This document shows, in pieces, positions 35,176-48,669 of a DNA stretch of 64,000 nt; the stretch's first letter is position 1; each line of letters starts with the position of its first letter. Origin of the DNA: Gossypium raimondii. Taxonomy: Eukaryota > Streptophyta > Magnoliopsida > Malvales > Malvaceae. The notes beneath the pieces are model-generated. The model saw only the letters and a program-made list of their open reading frames with translations. It searched no databases and had not been told where the DNA came from. The translations under genes and the position numbers were made by a program. The DNA is taken from the NCBI RefSeq assembly GCF_025698545.1, contig NC_068571.1, positions 50,253,733-50,317,732 on the forward strand, given 5' to 3'.

Positions 35176-36980
35176 AAAATTATGAAATTTAGAAATGTAC
35201 TAAAATAAAAATATTAATTTAAATTTTTGTTTTATTTACACATTAGAAAGAAACCAGCCAGCTAGTTAGAATTTCCTAATCAAATAATTTCCCAAATATA
35301 ACTTTCCTAATCTACTGTCCATAAAAATATAGTACACACGAATCCGATATAATTCAAAAATTTTAAACATTAATCTTATTATAAGTTGTTATTTTTATAT
35401 AATGCTAAAAATTATTTATAGTCTTTCTCTACCTATTAAATAAGAAGGTATATCTTTCTACATTAATAATAATATACATATCAATTAAACTAAAACTTAA
35501 AACTGGTGATTGCCTTTAATTTCTTTTCAGTTAAGAGGTTTATTTTAGGTTAGATATGGCCAAAAAAGAATTCCTTTTCAGTTAGACGTTTAATTTATTT
35601 GAATGTCTTGTCTTCAATTAATTTCAGTTTGACGCTGTCCTGTTTCTTTGTCACCGCTTCAATTCTGAAATTAATGGAATCATAATCATATTTATTTAGT
35701 GATTAATAACGTCATCTCCCAAATTAAATTCGGAATGAATTTTTTGGTGTTTATTCAACATCATCATCCACTGTTTCCAAAATACACGAAGTTTTTTCTT
35801 TTGAGGTCAAGAGTCAAACACAGCTCTCTGCAGGTCAGCCATAAATTCACCTAAACTTTGCAATTAAATCTAAAATGTTCTAGAAAGGTTCAATTTTGCA
35901 ATTAAATTTTGCTCTATTTGATATTGGATTAGAATATGATTTTATAAACCTATAAATAGACCTAGTTTATATTCCTCTTGTATCATTCGAATTTAAAATA
36001 ATAAATTTTCTTCTCTTCTATCGTAATTTTTTCCTGAAATGATTTCCACGTAAAATTTCATGTGTGCTATTTTCTTTGCAATACATTATATCAACGACTT
36101 TCTATTTTTCACATTATGCATATTTAGTTTATCTATATTTACTTCATCAAAATTCATCTTTTTACTGCCTACAAATGTTGATGTAGTGGCAAGACACGTT
36201 CTCAAGAGAAAATACAAGTTAAAAGTTTAAAAACTATATTATTGAAAGAAATAATCTCAAATCTTAATATGGATCATTTTACTTAACTCTCGCGATTATT
36301 TTTAATTGCTTTTTTGTTGTTGTTGTTGTTTGGAGCCAAACGGCTTTGATGATTTGTACCAACCAGCTAAGCTAAAAATTATAATAATATGAAAATTCCG
36401 AAACTTTCATGTTAATTAATGGAGATGACGGAAAGTATTAGGTTGAGTAATAACTTCGTGCCGTTTGAAGAATAAAAATATCAATATTAATAAAACAAAA
36501 CACAAATTGAAGAATACAAGGATGATTTACAAAAGTTTACCTTCTAGAAAACAAAATTGATTCACATTTACATCATTTTCCTACCCACAAATCATTTTAA
36601 TTAGACAAGTTTTTCAAAATTGGATTCAATTGGTCACATCAATTTTGCTCCGTCCATTTATTTAGTTCAATTGATTAAATTATAAAAACTGTATAAAAAT
36701 AAAAGATAGAAAAAAATTATTTAACCGAATTTTTTAGCTTGATTCGGTTGGCCTATATTATTCGGCTAATTCTTGATACAACCAATTCGATTTGAAAACA
36801 ATGAAACAAGTGGTGGAATTTAGTACATTGGCTTGGTTTTTGTTTTTGTTTAAAATTAGTATATAAACTGGAACTACTATTTTTTAAAAATATTTTCATG
36901 TTTGAGAAAAAAATATTATTTTAAAAAATAGATGCTTTTTTTTTCCATCATATTAAATAAGAAAATCGATCACATATTTT
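35176..36980. other. AT-rich intergenic without recognised feature
   Basis: Only short, stop-rich frames and scattered low-complexity runs such as (gtt)n at 36313-36330. Nothing further supported. Confidence 0.4.
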
Positions 36981-37125
36981 TATGAGTCTTAACTCAATTG
37001 GCACGATATTGTTATTAGTGCAGGAGGGCATAAATTCAAATGCGTTGAAGCGCATTATCTTTCTATTTAAGGGTTAGGGAGGGGCTATTAATAATTTTAA
37101 ATATTTTATATATATAAAAAAGAAG
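36981..37125 (+). mobile_element. SINE-like element
   Basis: agtcttaactcaattggcac, then aattcaaatgcgttgaagcgc, then gggttagggaggggctatta and an A/T-rich tail resemble a tRNA-derived SINE layout (box A-like, box B-like, tail). I recall similar dispersed sequence in cotton. Target duplications were not found. Confidence 0.45.
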
Positions 37126-37605
37126 ATATGATAAAATTAATGTTGAAAAATAATTAGAATGAAATGTATTTATTGATATTCCTTAGTATAAGGCATATTC
37201 TAGAGAGTTGTTTATTTCATTTGATTTATTAGAGTATTTTATGGAACTACATTTCAGTCATGCTCTTTTGGAGTAAGATACTAAAATAAAACTAAACTCT
37301 GCCTAACATGAGATTGTTGTTTAAGCATTATGGAAAGAGTGACCCTCCTTTCTCCAAATTTATGTCTCCTTGTTCTCTTTTGTGATAATTCATTAGGATT
37401 TATTATGGTAGATAATATGCATAAAAAATTAATTAATTTAATAAAAATGTTTCAAGTCCTTATACTTTTCATGTATTTGGAATCAGTCACTTTAATTATA
37501 TTTTTAAGAATTTAGTCTTTCCACTTTTCGATTTAAAATACGAGTTCAATCATTAACTTTGTTAAATTCGATAGTGTGGTATTTTAAAATAAGAAAAATA
37601 CTCAC

Positions 37606-38156
37606 TTGGAAGTGGGGTGAAGTCAGAAATTTTTTCTTGGGAGGGACAAAAATTAAATTATAAATTTTTATGATAACTAAGATGCAATTTTATCACTATT
37701 TCTATAAGGACTAAATCCTAATTTTATCATTATTGGGGCCAAAATGTAATTTTACTATATATTAACTTATAACTTTATAAATTTCAAAGGGCTTGAAGGG
37801 CAATTTTTCCATTTTAGGGGGATGAGTCCCTACTAGTCCATCGACGTCACCCCTGCCTAGTAGCCATATAACAAAAAAAAAAACACGTTGTAATTAGGGG
37901 TAAAGCCAAAAAAAATTTGGGAGGACGGAATTAAGTTATATATTTTTACGATAGTAAAAATGCAACATCACCATTTTTAATAGATTATATATTTATAATT
38001 TTTAAAAGGATTAAATCAAATTTTATCATTTGGGGATTAAAGTGTAATTTTACCATTACTAGTTTAAAATTTTATAAATTATAAAAGAACTTAAAAAGAA
38101 ATGTCCCATTTTAGAGAGGGTGGGGATGCTGCCAACTCCCTAGCATTATCCCTGAT
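37606..38156. repeat. Two adjacent degenerate hAT-like MITE copies
   Basis: 37606-37865 and 37893-38156 share the order: short GC-rich head (tggggtgaagtcag / aggggtaaagccaa), attaaattataaatttttatgata-like body, ggggccaaaatgtaatttta, cattttagggggatg, and a tail (gtcacccctg / attatccctg). The body resembles the hAT MITE at 4929-5195. Ends are too decayed to fix target duplications. Confidence 0.5.
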
Positions 38157-39087
38157 TAAATTTAAATTTAATAAAATACTTTTAATGATGTTTTAATTTT
38201 AAAAAATAGAGGGAGTAAATTCTAATATAATTTAATTATGTAATGCTATTTTTTATAGGGCGTAATGGGATGGTATTTAAAAATTGTTAATTGCTTAACT
38301 TCATGGTTGGTGTATTACATCAAAGGCCACTCAGCTGGAATGTGGTTACCAAATGGCAATGCATAATATGGTAGGCGGCTATTAATTTTTCCACTTACAA
38401 GTTGCAATTATTTTATTTATTCTTTTATACGAAATTGCAAAAGAGTTCTCTCTAGTATTCCTATTTTATGGGATCAATATACGGTACGTGTATTAAACAT
38501 TTTCAAATTATAGATTGAATTTTAAATTAGTCTTTAAATTTTTAAATATTTCAATTGAACCCTCAATTTAAAGCCGCGTTCGAATCATATCCTCCTATCA
38601 ATTTAGTCGTAAGCTTTGGTGCTAATTGCTAATGTGGATCTAACGTGTTTAAAAATCATTTTATTTATGTGTTTGAAAAGGAGACCACGTCAAATCCATA
38701 TTCGCATATAACACTAAATTTTACAACTAGCCTGATGAAAGGACTTAATTGGAACGATAATTTAGTTTGGAGGTTGAATTGGAAAGTTTTGAAGTTAAGG
38801 AGTCATTTTGAACTTTGACTCATAGTATAGGAATGCTTGATACAATTAATCATATATAATATGATAACCTGTCCCATCTTTATTATTAGGGTTTTTTACC
38901 TAATTAGGATAGAAAAAAAAAATTACTGAAATAGTATGTCAGAATTTTTTTTTACCAAAATAGGTTACTTTTTCATTGGAGCCTATTTGGTAGACGCCAA
39001 TGAATAAAGTAATAATAATTTTTTTGATTAAAATATAATTTATACTTTTCCGGGTTAGTATATAACCCGTATAATACATAGTATTGG

Positions 39088-39222
39088 CGCCTATCTGGAA
39101 GGCGCCAATGGTGGTGCCTACTTCGGAGGCGCCAATGGTGGTGCCTACTTCGGAGGCGCCAATGGTGGTGCCTATTTGGGAGGCACCAATGGTGGTGCCT
39201 ATTTGGGAGGCGCCAATGGTGA
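39088..39222. repeat. 27-bp GGCGCCAATGG tandem array
   Basis: About four 27-bp units of the type ggtggtgcctacttcggagg + cgccaat. Each unit has an inverted pair (attGGCGCC / GGCGCCaat). The open frame on the - strand across it (IGASEVGTT repeats) is a by-product of the 27-bp period. Confidence 0.9.
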
Positions 39223-39261
39223 ACAAAATATTGTGAATTTTTTCTAAATTACTAACAAATT

Positions 39262-39790
39262 AATTATAAAATAATTACAATATTCATACAAAAAATTACA
39301 ATATTACAATATATCCCCACATTATAATATTCATACAAAATTACAATATTACAATATTCATACAAAAAATTGCAATATTCATACAAAATTATAATATTAC
39401 AATATTCATACAACATTACAATATTCATAAAAAATTATAATATTCATACAAAATTACAAAATTACAATATTCATACAAAAAAATTACAATATTCATACAA
39501 AATTATAATATTACAATATTCATTCAAAAAATATAATATTCATACAAAATTACAAAATTACAATATTCATACAAAAAATTGCAATATTCATACAAAACTA
39601 TAATATTACAATATTCATACAAAAATTTATAATATTCATACAAAATTACAATATTCATACAAAAATTACTAATCCAAAACTATAAATACAAATTTAATTA
39701 TAAAATAATTACAATATTCATACAACATTACAATATTCATAAAAAATTATAATATTCATACAAAAATTTAAAATATTCATACAAAATTCT
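39262..39790. repeat. AT-rich tandem array (aatattcatacaaaattac)
   Basis: Imperfect repeats of about 17-25 bp, aatattcatacaaaa with variable ttac/ttat joins, fill more than 500 bp of the element interior. Confidence 0.85.
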
Positions 39791-40198
39791 AATCTAAACT
39801 ATAAACACTAAATATAGATAATTTATAATTAATAATTAATAAAAAATTCACAATATTTTCTAAAATATATCCTAAAAATTCACAAACTATAAACCTTTTA
39901 AATTATAAACAAAATTATTTATTAAAAAATACATTACCATTGGCGCTCTCCATCAGGCTCCTTCATTGGCGCCTACTTGAGAGGCGCCACCCGACCCGAT
40001 CCGTATTTTGACCCGTATTTTTTTCAAAAAAATATTAAAAAAATATAAAATTATATTTTATTAAATTTTATTATTATTATTTTATTCATTGGCGCCTACC
40101 AAATAGGCTCCAATGAAAAAGTAACCTATTTTGGTAAATTTTTTTTTGACATCCCATTTCAGTATTTTTTTTTTCTATCCTATTTGGGTAAAAAACCC

Positions 40199-42600
40199 TT
40201 ATTATGTATTAAATTGGTGAAAGTACCCGTTAAGCTCCTCTTTTATAACGATTAATAAAAAAAGTCCATATAATATTAAATGCATCAGATTCAGTTCCCA
40301 TACTATTAAAAATAATTAAATAAAATCATATTTTAATAGAGTTGATATTTATTGTTTAAAATATGACATAAAATTATTTTTTCATTTATAATTCAACTCT
40401 ATACAAAAGATTTCATTTGCAAAAACTATAAAAGCTTTCAAAATATTATCTCTATTAAATAGTAAATGCCATTTTTGAACAGAAAATATTATCTCTCTTA
40501 AAATTTGGTCTTGTTTAAATTTTTTTTTTATGATGTAGAGACTAAATTAATTAATTTAATAGTAAAAGGACTAAATTAGTACAATCCCTATAATAGATGA
40601 CTTGTCAGGTATTTTCACCATATTAAATTTGATGGTTTTTGGCTAAAGTTTTTAAAAAATCATGCCAATCACGCTACTAGATTAATGGCAAAGCTTATGT
40701 AGCTTTCAAATTAATTGATATGAAATTTAGGGTTGGATTCTTTGTAAATCTAATTCCCTCCTCCATTATAATGTAATCATTTACTTGTTTATACTATTTT
40801 TAAATATTGTTTGAGTTAATGTAATAAGTGATTTAATTTAGGGCGTTCAAACGGTTGATTCAGTTATTTATCGAATTAAACTAACGTTAACTGAATTAAT
40901 TAAATTATATAATTGTTTAACCGTTAACTAAACCGAAATTTTTCAAAAAATAATCTAATCAAAATATTTTGGTTAATTTCATTAGTTAACTGAATTAGCT
41001 GAAATTTGTTTATATTTTGTTAAAACAAGTATAAAAATGTCAAACAAATACATTTAAATTAACCAAAATATATGTTTTTGGCTTGAAAGTTAACCAAATT
41101 AATCGAAATTTTATGTCTTGAAACACTACAAGTCTTGAAATTAATACATAATTAACACATAATATTAATTATTAAGTTCGGTTAATTACCTAATTGTGAA
41201 CCAAATTAATTGATAACCAAAATTCTAAAAATAATTAATCAACCTCCGATTGAACTAAATTCAATCACCGATCGATTAACCGAATTAGATCGTTTTGACC
41301 AATTAATTCGATCTTAATTGAAATTTGAACACTCCTAAATTAACCACCAACTTTATTGAAATTTAACAAATGAATAACTTTTTTAAAAAAATAAGTAATT
41401 CAATTTATTTTAAAATAAAATAAAAATTCACTTGCACGAAAATTTAATTTTTATTTTTATTACTTTATCAATAATTAATATTTAAAAAATCATTGCTTAA
41501 ATATTTAAAATTTTAATATATATTTAAAATTCACATAGAAAAATTGTTCTTGGCACGTATAATGGATCACATAAAGCTCATAAAAAGACAACATACCTTG
41601 AAATAATTCTTTGATTTTGCTTTTGTTGATGGTCCATCCATCATGATTTAACAATTAGGTGAAGTATATTATAGACCTATCTAATCCCTTTCAAAACCAA
41701 AGATCATACGCTAATTATTTATATAATATTTGTATATTCGTCTTATATTAATATTGTTTTATCGTATTTAAAATTTTAAAATTGGTTAATACATAATTTG
41801 ATATCTGAATTTAGTTTTAATGTTCAAATTGGTACTCAAATCAAATGATATTATGTGGCCTTATGAATATTTGACATGTATTAGACATTAAAGCTAAACT
41901 TAAGTATTTAAATGGGACAAAGAAAAACTTAAATAATATCAAATTAAAAATATTTTGGTATCAAATTGAACTACTAAATTAAATATCAAAATTAAATTTA
42001 AATACAAAATAATATATTAACCCTTTTAAAAATATAATATTTTTGGAAGATGTCAAACATCGTATATTGGTTTGCTTGCCAGACATTTTAGTTCAAAGTT
42101 GTCTGCTGAATGTGTAACATTCGATCCTAAAATGGGTCATGAATATAATATGTTTTTTATTCTTCATTGCTTTTCTTGTTTAATAAATTTTCATTTTTGA
42201 AAGTAGCTGTTTTGTACAAATTTTTAATATTGCTTATGTATGTAGTATTGTTTTTATAAATGATTTTAGAATGATTTTATCACCATTTTCTCCAGTTTAG
42301 TGGATGCTCGGTTCTTTTGTCAATTCTACTATCGCTTTGGACCATTTAAGTTGATTTCCTTATTATGATACGTACTTGCAATCAATTCAAATATGTCGTA
42401 CTTGAGTTGAGACAAAATCGATTGTTAACGTATCCTAATATTCTATTAATATTGAAGTTAAAGCTTTTATATTGTTAATGGAATTTGTCTTCATTATAGA
42501 TGACAGATGCTTATTATTTTTTTCCTTTTGCAAATTATTTGATCCCATTCATGAAATGAATGAATGATGTTTCCTTAAAAAAAAAAGTAAACTCTTTGAT
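40199..42600. other. Intergenic with a palindromic AT-rich repeat
   Basis: No genes. 40838-41340 begins tttagggcgttcaaacgg and ends tttgaacactcctaaatt with many aaccgaatta / taattcggtt-like internal palindromes, suggesting an old MITE about 500 bp long; exact ends are uncertain. The rest is AT-rich sequence without recognised content. Confidence 0.4.
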
Positions 42601-42617
42601 ACGGTGAAAACTGAATT

Positions 42618-42830
42618 TTGTGGGCTAGTCCGAGGTTTTGTGTTATGTTGCTGTTCTTGGGCTTTTCAAAGAAGCTTGTTGGCTTGCGTCTTGTTGCCTT
42701 TTGGGACATTCAATCTAGCTCATTTTTCATCTGCAGGTGTTCACTTCGAGATTCAAATGGACAATGGGTTACTAGATTTAACAGAAACTTGAGAGTCTGT
42801 ACGATTAGTCAAGTTGATGGCATGCTATGA
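42618..42830 (+). pseudogene. LINE-derived RNase H fragment
   Basis: The frame 42618-42830 contains SLRDSNGQWVTRFNRNLRVC, resembling the RNase H-like (RVT_3) domain at the C-terminus of plant LINE proteins. Too short and isolated to be a gene. No poly(A) tail found. Confidence 0.45.
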
Positions 42831-43160
42831 TAAATTCAGGGCTCCTTTATTGTATTTAATTTTTTTAGTCTTAAATTGTAGTATTGTTATAATATTTAAT
42901 ATTATCGTCTTCATCGTTTTTACACTAATCACAAATAAACATACCATCCACTCAAAAGGACCCTCAATCTAAATTAGTAAAGGAGATATAAAAATGTTGT
43001 ACTAGAATATGATAATAGCGCTGTTGTCCGCATGATGGTAGGGAAGAGGAGGCTTCCAATTTATCCATGGCAAGAAGTATACATGGGTTACCATTTTGGA
43101 TTACCCACGGAATAAGCTCTTAAAAGATTGTATGAGATTACTTATATGTTTTAGAGTGTT

Positions 43161-43661
43161 GTGAAAAAAGCTCTTTTCGGTCATTCTTGATATCGATGTT
43201 GATATCGAGTAAATTAGTCTCTCTAAAAAAATCAGAATAATTTAACCCTTATCAATTTTAAGAGTGAACAAAGGACAATTATTCATTGATTTAATGTTTT
43301 CCATCAATTGTATCTAATTTTGATTGGAATAATAACAAACGTATCTCTCAAAGTTTACATATTTTGTCAAATTAGTATTGATTTAACAAATTTAGCCCGC
43401 AAAATTTGTGTAAACGTCGATACAAAATTTGTTGAATCTTTTAGAATCAAGACCAAATTGACAGTATAATAAACATCGATGGCTAAATTTGTTATTATAT
43501 TAATCAAAATTATGTGCAATTAATTGAAGACATTTAACACCGTGATTAAGTGTCTTTAGTTGCTTACTTTAAAAACTGGCATGAATAAAATTGCTTTGAT
43601 TTTTTTTAGGGGACAAATTTACTCGATATCAAAATTGAGAGTAACTGAAAAGACTTTTTAC
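43161..43661. mobile_element. MITE of about 500 bp with long inverted ends
   Basis: The left arm has gtgaaaaaagctcttttcgg and gatatcgagtaaattagtct. The right arm's reverse complement reads gtaaaaagtcttttcagtta and gatatcgagtaaatttgtcc. The arms pair over about 85-90 bp. No target duplication could be settled. No coding. Confidence 0.65.
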
Positions 43662-43867
43662 CGAATTTTTTTTAACAAAAAAATAAAAGTTTATTTTTAT
43701 ACACAGCATTACATATGTTATATGTACAAATTTGAATCCTTAGCTTTATATATTTACAATATTCCTAGGAGCGATTTCTATGGTTATTCACAAACGAACC
43801 CTGTTTTTTTTTTTTTTTAACAATCTCACTCCCTCCATCCAAAGTGATTTTATTTAAATGAACATCA

Positions 43868-46279
43868 CTAATTAGTAGGGATAAAATTATGAGAAAAGCG
43901 TGTGATTTGAGACTTAAGAACGTCTCCAAGAGAGAAGAATCCGGGCGACCTTTGCGGCGGCGAGCTTGACAGGCACCCACCTTGCTGACTGCTGCTGCCA
44001 CCACCATCGTTCTTCACTTCAAAGTCTATAACGTCGTCCATCTCTTTCTTCACCGACTCCACCACATCTGTGTCGACTTCATTCCCCAAAATGTCTTTCA
44101 AGTAGAAAGCATTCACTGCCTTTTCTCCTTGGGTTTTCACATCTGCTCTTACTACACTCAGGCCGTTTTCCCTTAGAACCCGAGTTATGTCAGACAATAA
44201 CCCGACCCGATTCTCTGCACTCAGCTCTAGTCGAACCCCCTGATTATGATTCATTTGTCATCAGAGAAAATAATAAAATAAATGCATAATTACTTATTTG
44301 GTCCCCAAACTTTATAAAAAAATCATTTTAAAGTTGGAGGTAGATTATACCAAAAATAAATTAACATCGAGTGAAGATTGTAGCATTATACCTCGCAAAC
44401 TCGTCGCTCAATAGCTGCTTCCAAGCATTTTATAACCTTCTCTTTCTCACTTTCAGAACTCAAAGCGTATCCGTCTACATGTCTTATGAAGTATTCCTTT
44501 ATTTCATAACAAATGGTAATGCAAATAAGAGAGTTTAAAAGAAATGAAGCAAAAGTTGAAGAGAAAACTATTAGTATACCTGCAAGGATCTGCCATCGCG
44601 GGAACTGATTGATGCATGGAAAATCACGTATTGCATATCAGTAAGCGTACACACTGTATCAAACATGAGTCTGGGTCTATCTTTACATTCAATGCTGACG
44701 ATGGAGTACCATTTTTCGTGACAGTTCTCAATTGTTACAACCATTTTTCTTCCTTCTTCATCACCGTCTGATCTTGATGATGGTGGTGGTGTCATCGCCT
44801 CAAATTCCGGCCTATGGAAATCACCTGCTGATAGCATAAGTTGGTGTAACCTGCGTTCCACATCGGTCATATTGGTCCCTTCACCAAACTCAGCTGTCTT
44901 CACTTCTTGTGGGCTGGCTATTTCCGACTCACTTTGGGTAGGTGTAGTTGTGGCTCGTAGTAAAGTGGTGAGGTGGCCCTCGATGGTGGCAAGGCGGTGG
45001 GGATCGTCGATCGGGGTGTCGGTGGATTGATCGGAAATGTAGGCCACGCAAGCCAAACGAGCATTGTGGCTCCATGCATGTGCCTCCACAATGTTACAGT
45101 GGAGATCAGCTAAGGCTGCTGATATCTCCGAAAATAGACCCGGTCGATCGGTTCCTTTCATTTCTATAGCGGTGTGCTCGCTCAGTTGATCGGAGTTATT
45201 GAATACGTCATTGCGATAGGCCATGGCCTTCACCGTGTTTTCGATCTCTCTAACTGTACCTATGGCCTATGTCATTAAAATTTTAAATTTTACGTGAAAA
45301 CCTCTTTAGGTAGCATAGCCTATATATTTCAAATTAGTCCTAAACTTCAAAATGTTATAATTAAAATTTTAAAATATCATTATTTTATTAATAATGTTCC
45401 ACCAAACTAGGTTGTTAGTTTGGGTGTACATATTATAAGGATAACTTAAATGTAACATTAAAAAAAAATTAGTGTCTACACATAAACTTAAAATTTAATC
45501 CACGTGTTTTAAATCTGGTCATTGTAAGATTAGAGTTAGCATTTAATTACCAAACTGTTGACTAGGCTGACGGGAAGTACCTCATTCATACAATAATGAT
45601 ATTCGAGGTGAATTAGAATATTTTGATGTTTGGAACCAAATTAAAATCTCGGTTATAGTTTAGGGACGTTTGTTGGAATTAATCCTATGAAATAATTAAT
45701 AAAAATGCCGGCATCGAACTCCTTCCATATTCACCTGCAGGATATAGTTAATTACATTTTGATCTCTGATTTTGTCGCCGTGCTCATCTTTAACATGAAA
45801 GACTGCAAATAAAAGACACTAAAATAAGCCCCCAATATATTGTATAAATGGATTAAATCAGTGAGAGGATTAATATATGTATACCATCCATGAACCATCC
45901 AGCGTCAGAGGAAATGTAGCTTTTTAAGATGATCAGATTAATATTTGTCAACACCTGCACCACTTCCAGGAGGATCCCTTGCTTGTTCACGCTATCTACC
46001 TGCACATACCATCCATGATCAAAATACATACATACATACATGCATGCATGTATGCTTACCTTTATCACCGTGCATTCCTCCATGCTGTCATTGTCAATGC
46101 AAACTCTACATCTGAAAGGCAGCCAAGGTATAAATCTATATAGGTTCATAAGATGGCCACGAGTCAAACAATAGTGTAAAAGTGGTTACATTAAAGGCAT
46201 AGATTGCTTACGGGGGACCATATATTCTCTCTGGGAGATTATCAAATTCAGGATCGAAGTAAGGCCAACAAACCATCAT
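43868..46279 (-). CDS. ACR2: ACT domain repeat protein, ACR2-like
   Basis: Plant ACR proteins carry four ACT domains and are thought to sense amino acids or related metabolites. Seven GT-AG exons: 46279-46212, 46111-46060, 45999-45885, 45802-45735, 45266-44580, 44496-44392, 44239-43868, in phase, 488 residues, close to Arabidopsis ACR2 in length and sequence style. The N-terminus MMVCWPYFDPEFDNLPERIY is ACR2-like. ACT1 is about residues 38-110 (VDSVNKQGILLEVVQVL), ACT2 132-200 (GTDRPGLFSEISAALADLHC), ACT3 288-360 (CKDRPRLMFDTVCTLTDMQY), ACT4 366-440 (AENRVGLLSDITRVLRENG). The tail is Ser/Gly/Pro-rich. A second ATG follows the first directly. The start lies just after an acceptor (aaatttgcag), so the 5' UTR probably has an intron. 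Confidence 0.93.
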
Positions 46280-46910
46280 GCTGCAAATTTATCAAAAAAA
46301 TAAACAACTAAAAACAACATTCGACATAAACAAACAAACAAACAAACAAACATGTAAGAAAAGCAAGAACAACTTACAGTACAAATGTAGTTTATAAATG
46401 ACAGTGGAAAAAGGAAAAAAAAAAAACCAAGCTGATAAACCAACCCAGTAATGGCGCAGATGGTCAGAGAAGAGGAATCGAAGGTGATTTCTTTCAGTCT
46501 TTTTTTTTTTGTCTTGTCTCTTTCTCTTTGAAGAAGAACACCACGAGAAGAGAGAAAAGACAGCCTCGGTGTTCCAAATAGGAGGAGAAATAGGGGTTGG
46601 GTTTTTACTATTATGAGGGTGGTGATTGGCTTATGGTATTAGTAGCTTAGGTTAAATAGAAACAACGTGGAAACCGTAAAACCGAGTGGAGGAGATTGGT
46701 TTGAATGAATGCTTTGTGGAAAAGGGTGTGTCTGAGAAGGGACACGTACGAAAGTCAAATGCATTTGGTGGTTTTCTTGCAAGGTCTTATTCTCCCATAT
46801 ATCTCTGCCTTCCTACTTCCTAGGCTTTTGAATGATGGAACTCCATCTTATTGGAATCTCATTGAGGGAATGTTAGAATTTAATACGCTTAATTCACGAT
46901 TTAGCTTTTA

Positions 46911-46911
<1 letters not shown>
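46280..46911. other. 5' UTR/promoter region of ACR2-like gene
   Basis: Has an (aaac)n run at 46327-46351 and a purine/pyrimidine-rich 5' UTR-like stretch at 46480-46570 with an intron acceptor at 46280-46290. No TATA box fixed. Confidence 0.45.

Positions 46912-46956
<45 letters not shown>
46912..46956. repeat. (TA)n microsatellite
   Basis: More than 20 uninterrupted TA dinucleotides. Confidence 0.95.
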
Positions 46957-46960
<4 letters not shown>

Positions 46961-48171
46961 TTTATAGTTAATATATTTGTAGTTAATTTTAACTAATGAA
47001 AAAGCCTCATGTATTATATTTTGAGTAATAAAGAAAAGTAACGTAGTAATTAGATTTATTTAAAATAAAAATATTAAATTTAAATAAAAATAGAAAATTG
47101 TAACATTAGATATTTAAATATTAAAAGAACTTTTGAATTTGATCCATCATCGATCATCCACGTGTTGCTATTAGAACACACCACATGTCTTTTTAAAATT
47201 TTTAGTATTATATATATTATATTGATTAAAATATAAAAATCATATATAATATATAAAAAAGTTTAAAATGAATTTTTATAAAATTATAAAATATATAATT
47301 TAAAATTTAAAAAATCAAAATAATATATAAAAATTGAATATTTTATAAAAAAGTTTAAAATGTATTTATATTTCAAGTAATTGCAAAAAAACTTGAAATT
47401 AAACTACTTTTTAGAGCTTTATAATTATATAAAAATATTTTAGACCTTTTATTTTCTATTTTTACAATTTTTTACATGTTTTGTAATAATATTATTAGTT
47501 TCAACTAATTTCTTTTCAATTATTATATTTTTGTAAATTTTATTTTTATAAATTATATGTTTTTTTCTAGATTTTATAAATATTTTATTAAGTTTTATAT
47601 ATTTATTTCTATTTTTTATATTTTAAATGTGTATATACATTTAATAAAAGAAAATATTTATTTCTTCTTTTTTTTTACATAAAGACGTAAATTGACGCTT
47701 CCAAAAATGGACTACAAAATATAATGGAAGCATACTTTAGGTACCAAATTGAGAAATTAAGTGTACTTTAAGTATCATATTGGGACAAAAAGTATAGATA
47801 TCAAAATGAAAAACAAGTATACTTTAGGGGCCAAACTGTGAATTAAGTCAATTTATTATTCATTGAATCATAAATGATATATGGGTTGATGTCAATTTTA
47901 CATTTGAATTTTGAATAATTTTGGTGAACCCGATGCCTTGAGTAAGTAAGTCTCTTGACCCTTTAAAATAGAAAATTTATGTTCTAATCCCTTCAAAAGT
48001 TGTAAATTTATATTTTAATATATTCGTAAAATTACATTTTAGCTTCTAAAATGATACAATTTTGATTTAATTATATGAATCTTGACCCCCTTAACTTCAT
48101 TTTTAATGATATGCCATAATATAATTTTATGAGTGACCGTGTGTGGAATTATAGAAGATTATCGGTAAACC
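46957..48171. other. AT-rich intergenic
   Basis: Very AT-rich DNA with no open frames, LTR ends or clear inverted repeats. Confidence 0.4.
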
Positions 48172-48404
48172 CAGAGGCGATTCTAGGGGGGGCTAGCATG
48201 GGCCCCGGCCCCCCTAAAATGAAAAATTAGCATTTAGACTCTCTAATTTTTTTTAAATTTTAAATTAATAAAGGTAAAATTACACTTTGGCCCTCAAAAT
48301 TATAAAAATTCGATTTAACCCTTTAAAAATTATAAATATATAGACTATAAAAAATTAAAATTTCATTCGGCTCTCCCTAAAAAATTATTCTGGCTTCTCC
48401 CATG
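48172..48404. mobile_element. hAT-type MITE, second copy
   Basis: The 233-bp element starts CAGAGGCGATTCTAGG and ends TGGCTTCTCCCATG, with the same ggcccc / aaaattaca body as the MITE at 4929-5195. Flanks are GGTAAACC (48164-48171) and GGTAAATC (48405-48412), an 8-bp duplication with one mismatch. Confidence 0.75.
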
Positions 48405-48669
48405 GGTAAATCAAATATAAATCTTTTAAATCTTTTATCTAATTTGAATTGGAACCCTCCTGCGGTTTTTGTCAAACCATTAGCACTCTAAAGTCATTTT
48501 GCCTACGCCGAGATGGTATCAAACCTCCATCTTAGCACCAACAATGGAGTAGAGCATATTCGTAGATCGGAAGAAAATAGAATCAATAACACTTTATTAC
48601 TCTCCAGAATGACATAGCAGCCTCGTACACAGGCACCTTAAGCATTAGGAGGAAGGGCTTAGTATTTTG

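Larger units (their letters stand above)
38889..40198. mobile_element. 1.31-kb long-inverted-repeat element with GGCGCC repeats
   Basis: Ends GGGTTTTTTACC..AGGATAG and its complement form inverted repeats of about 120-130 bp (38889-39018 against 40070-40198), both including ttactttttcattggagcc. Flanks share TTATTA (38883-38888 and 40199-40204), which could be a 6-bp duplication or a TTA-type target in a repetitive flank. The interior is non-coding: a 27-bp GGCGCC tandem array and a long AT-rich tandem array. Superfamily is uncertain: Harbinger-like (TTA, GGG ends) or Mutator-like (long inverted repeats). Confidence 0.75.

Noticed and set aside
38939..39603. Repeat-protein-like frames (IGASEVGTT repeats; NIHTK repeats)
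   Set aside because: They arise from 27-bp and AT-rich tandem repeats inside a transposon; no start context or homology.
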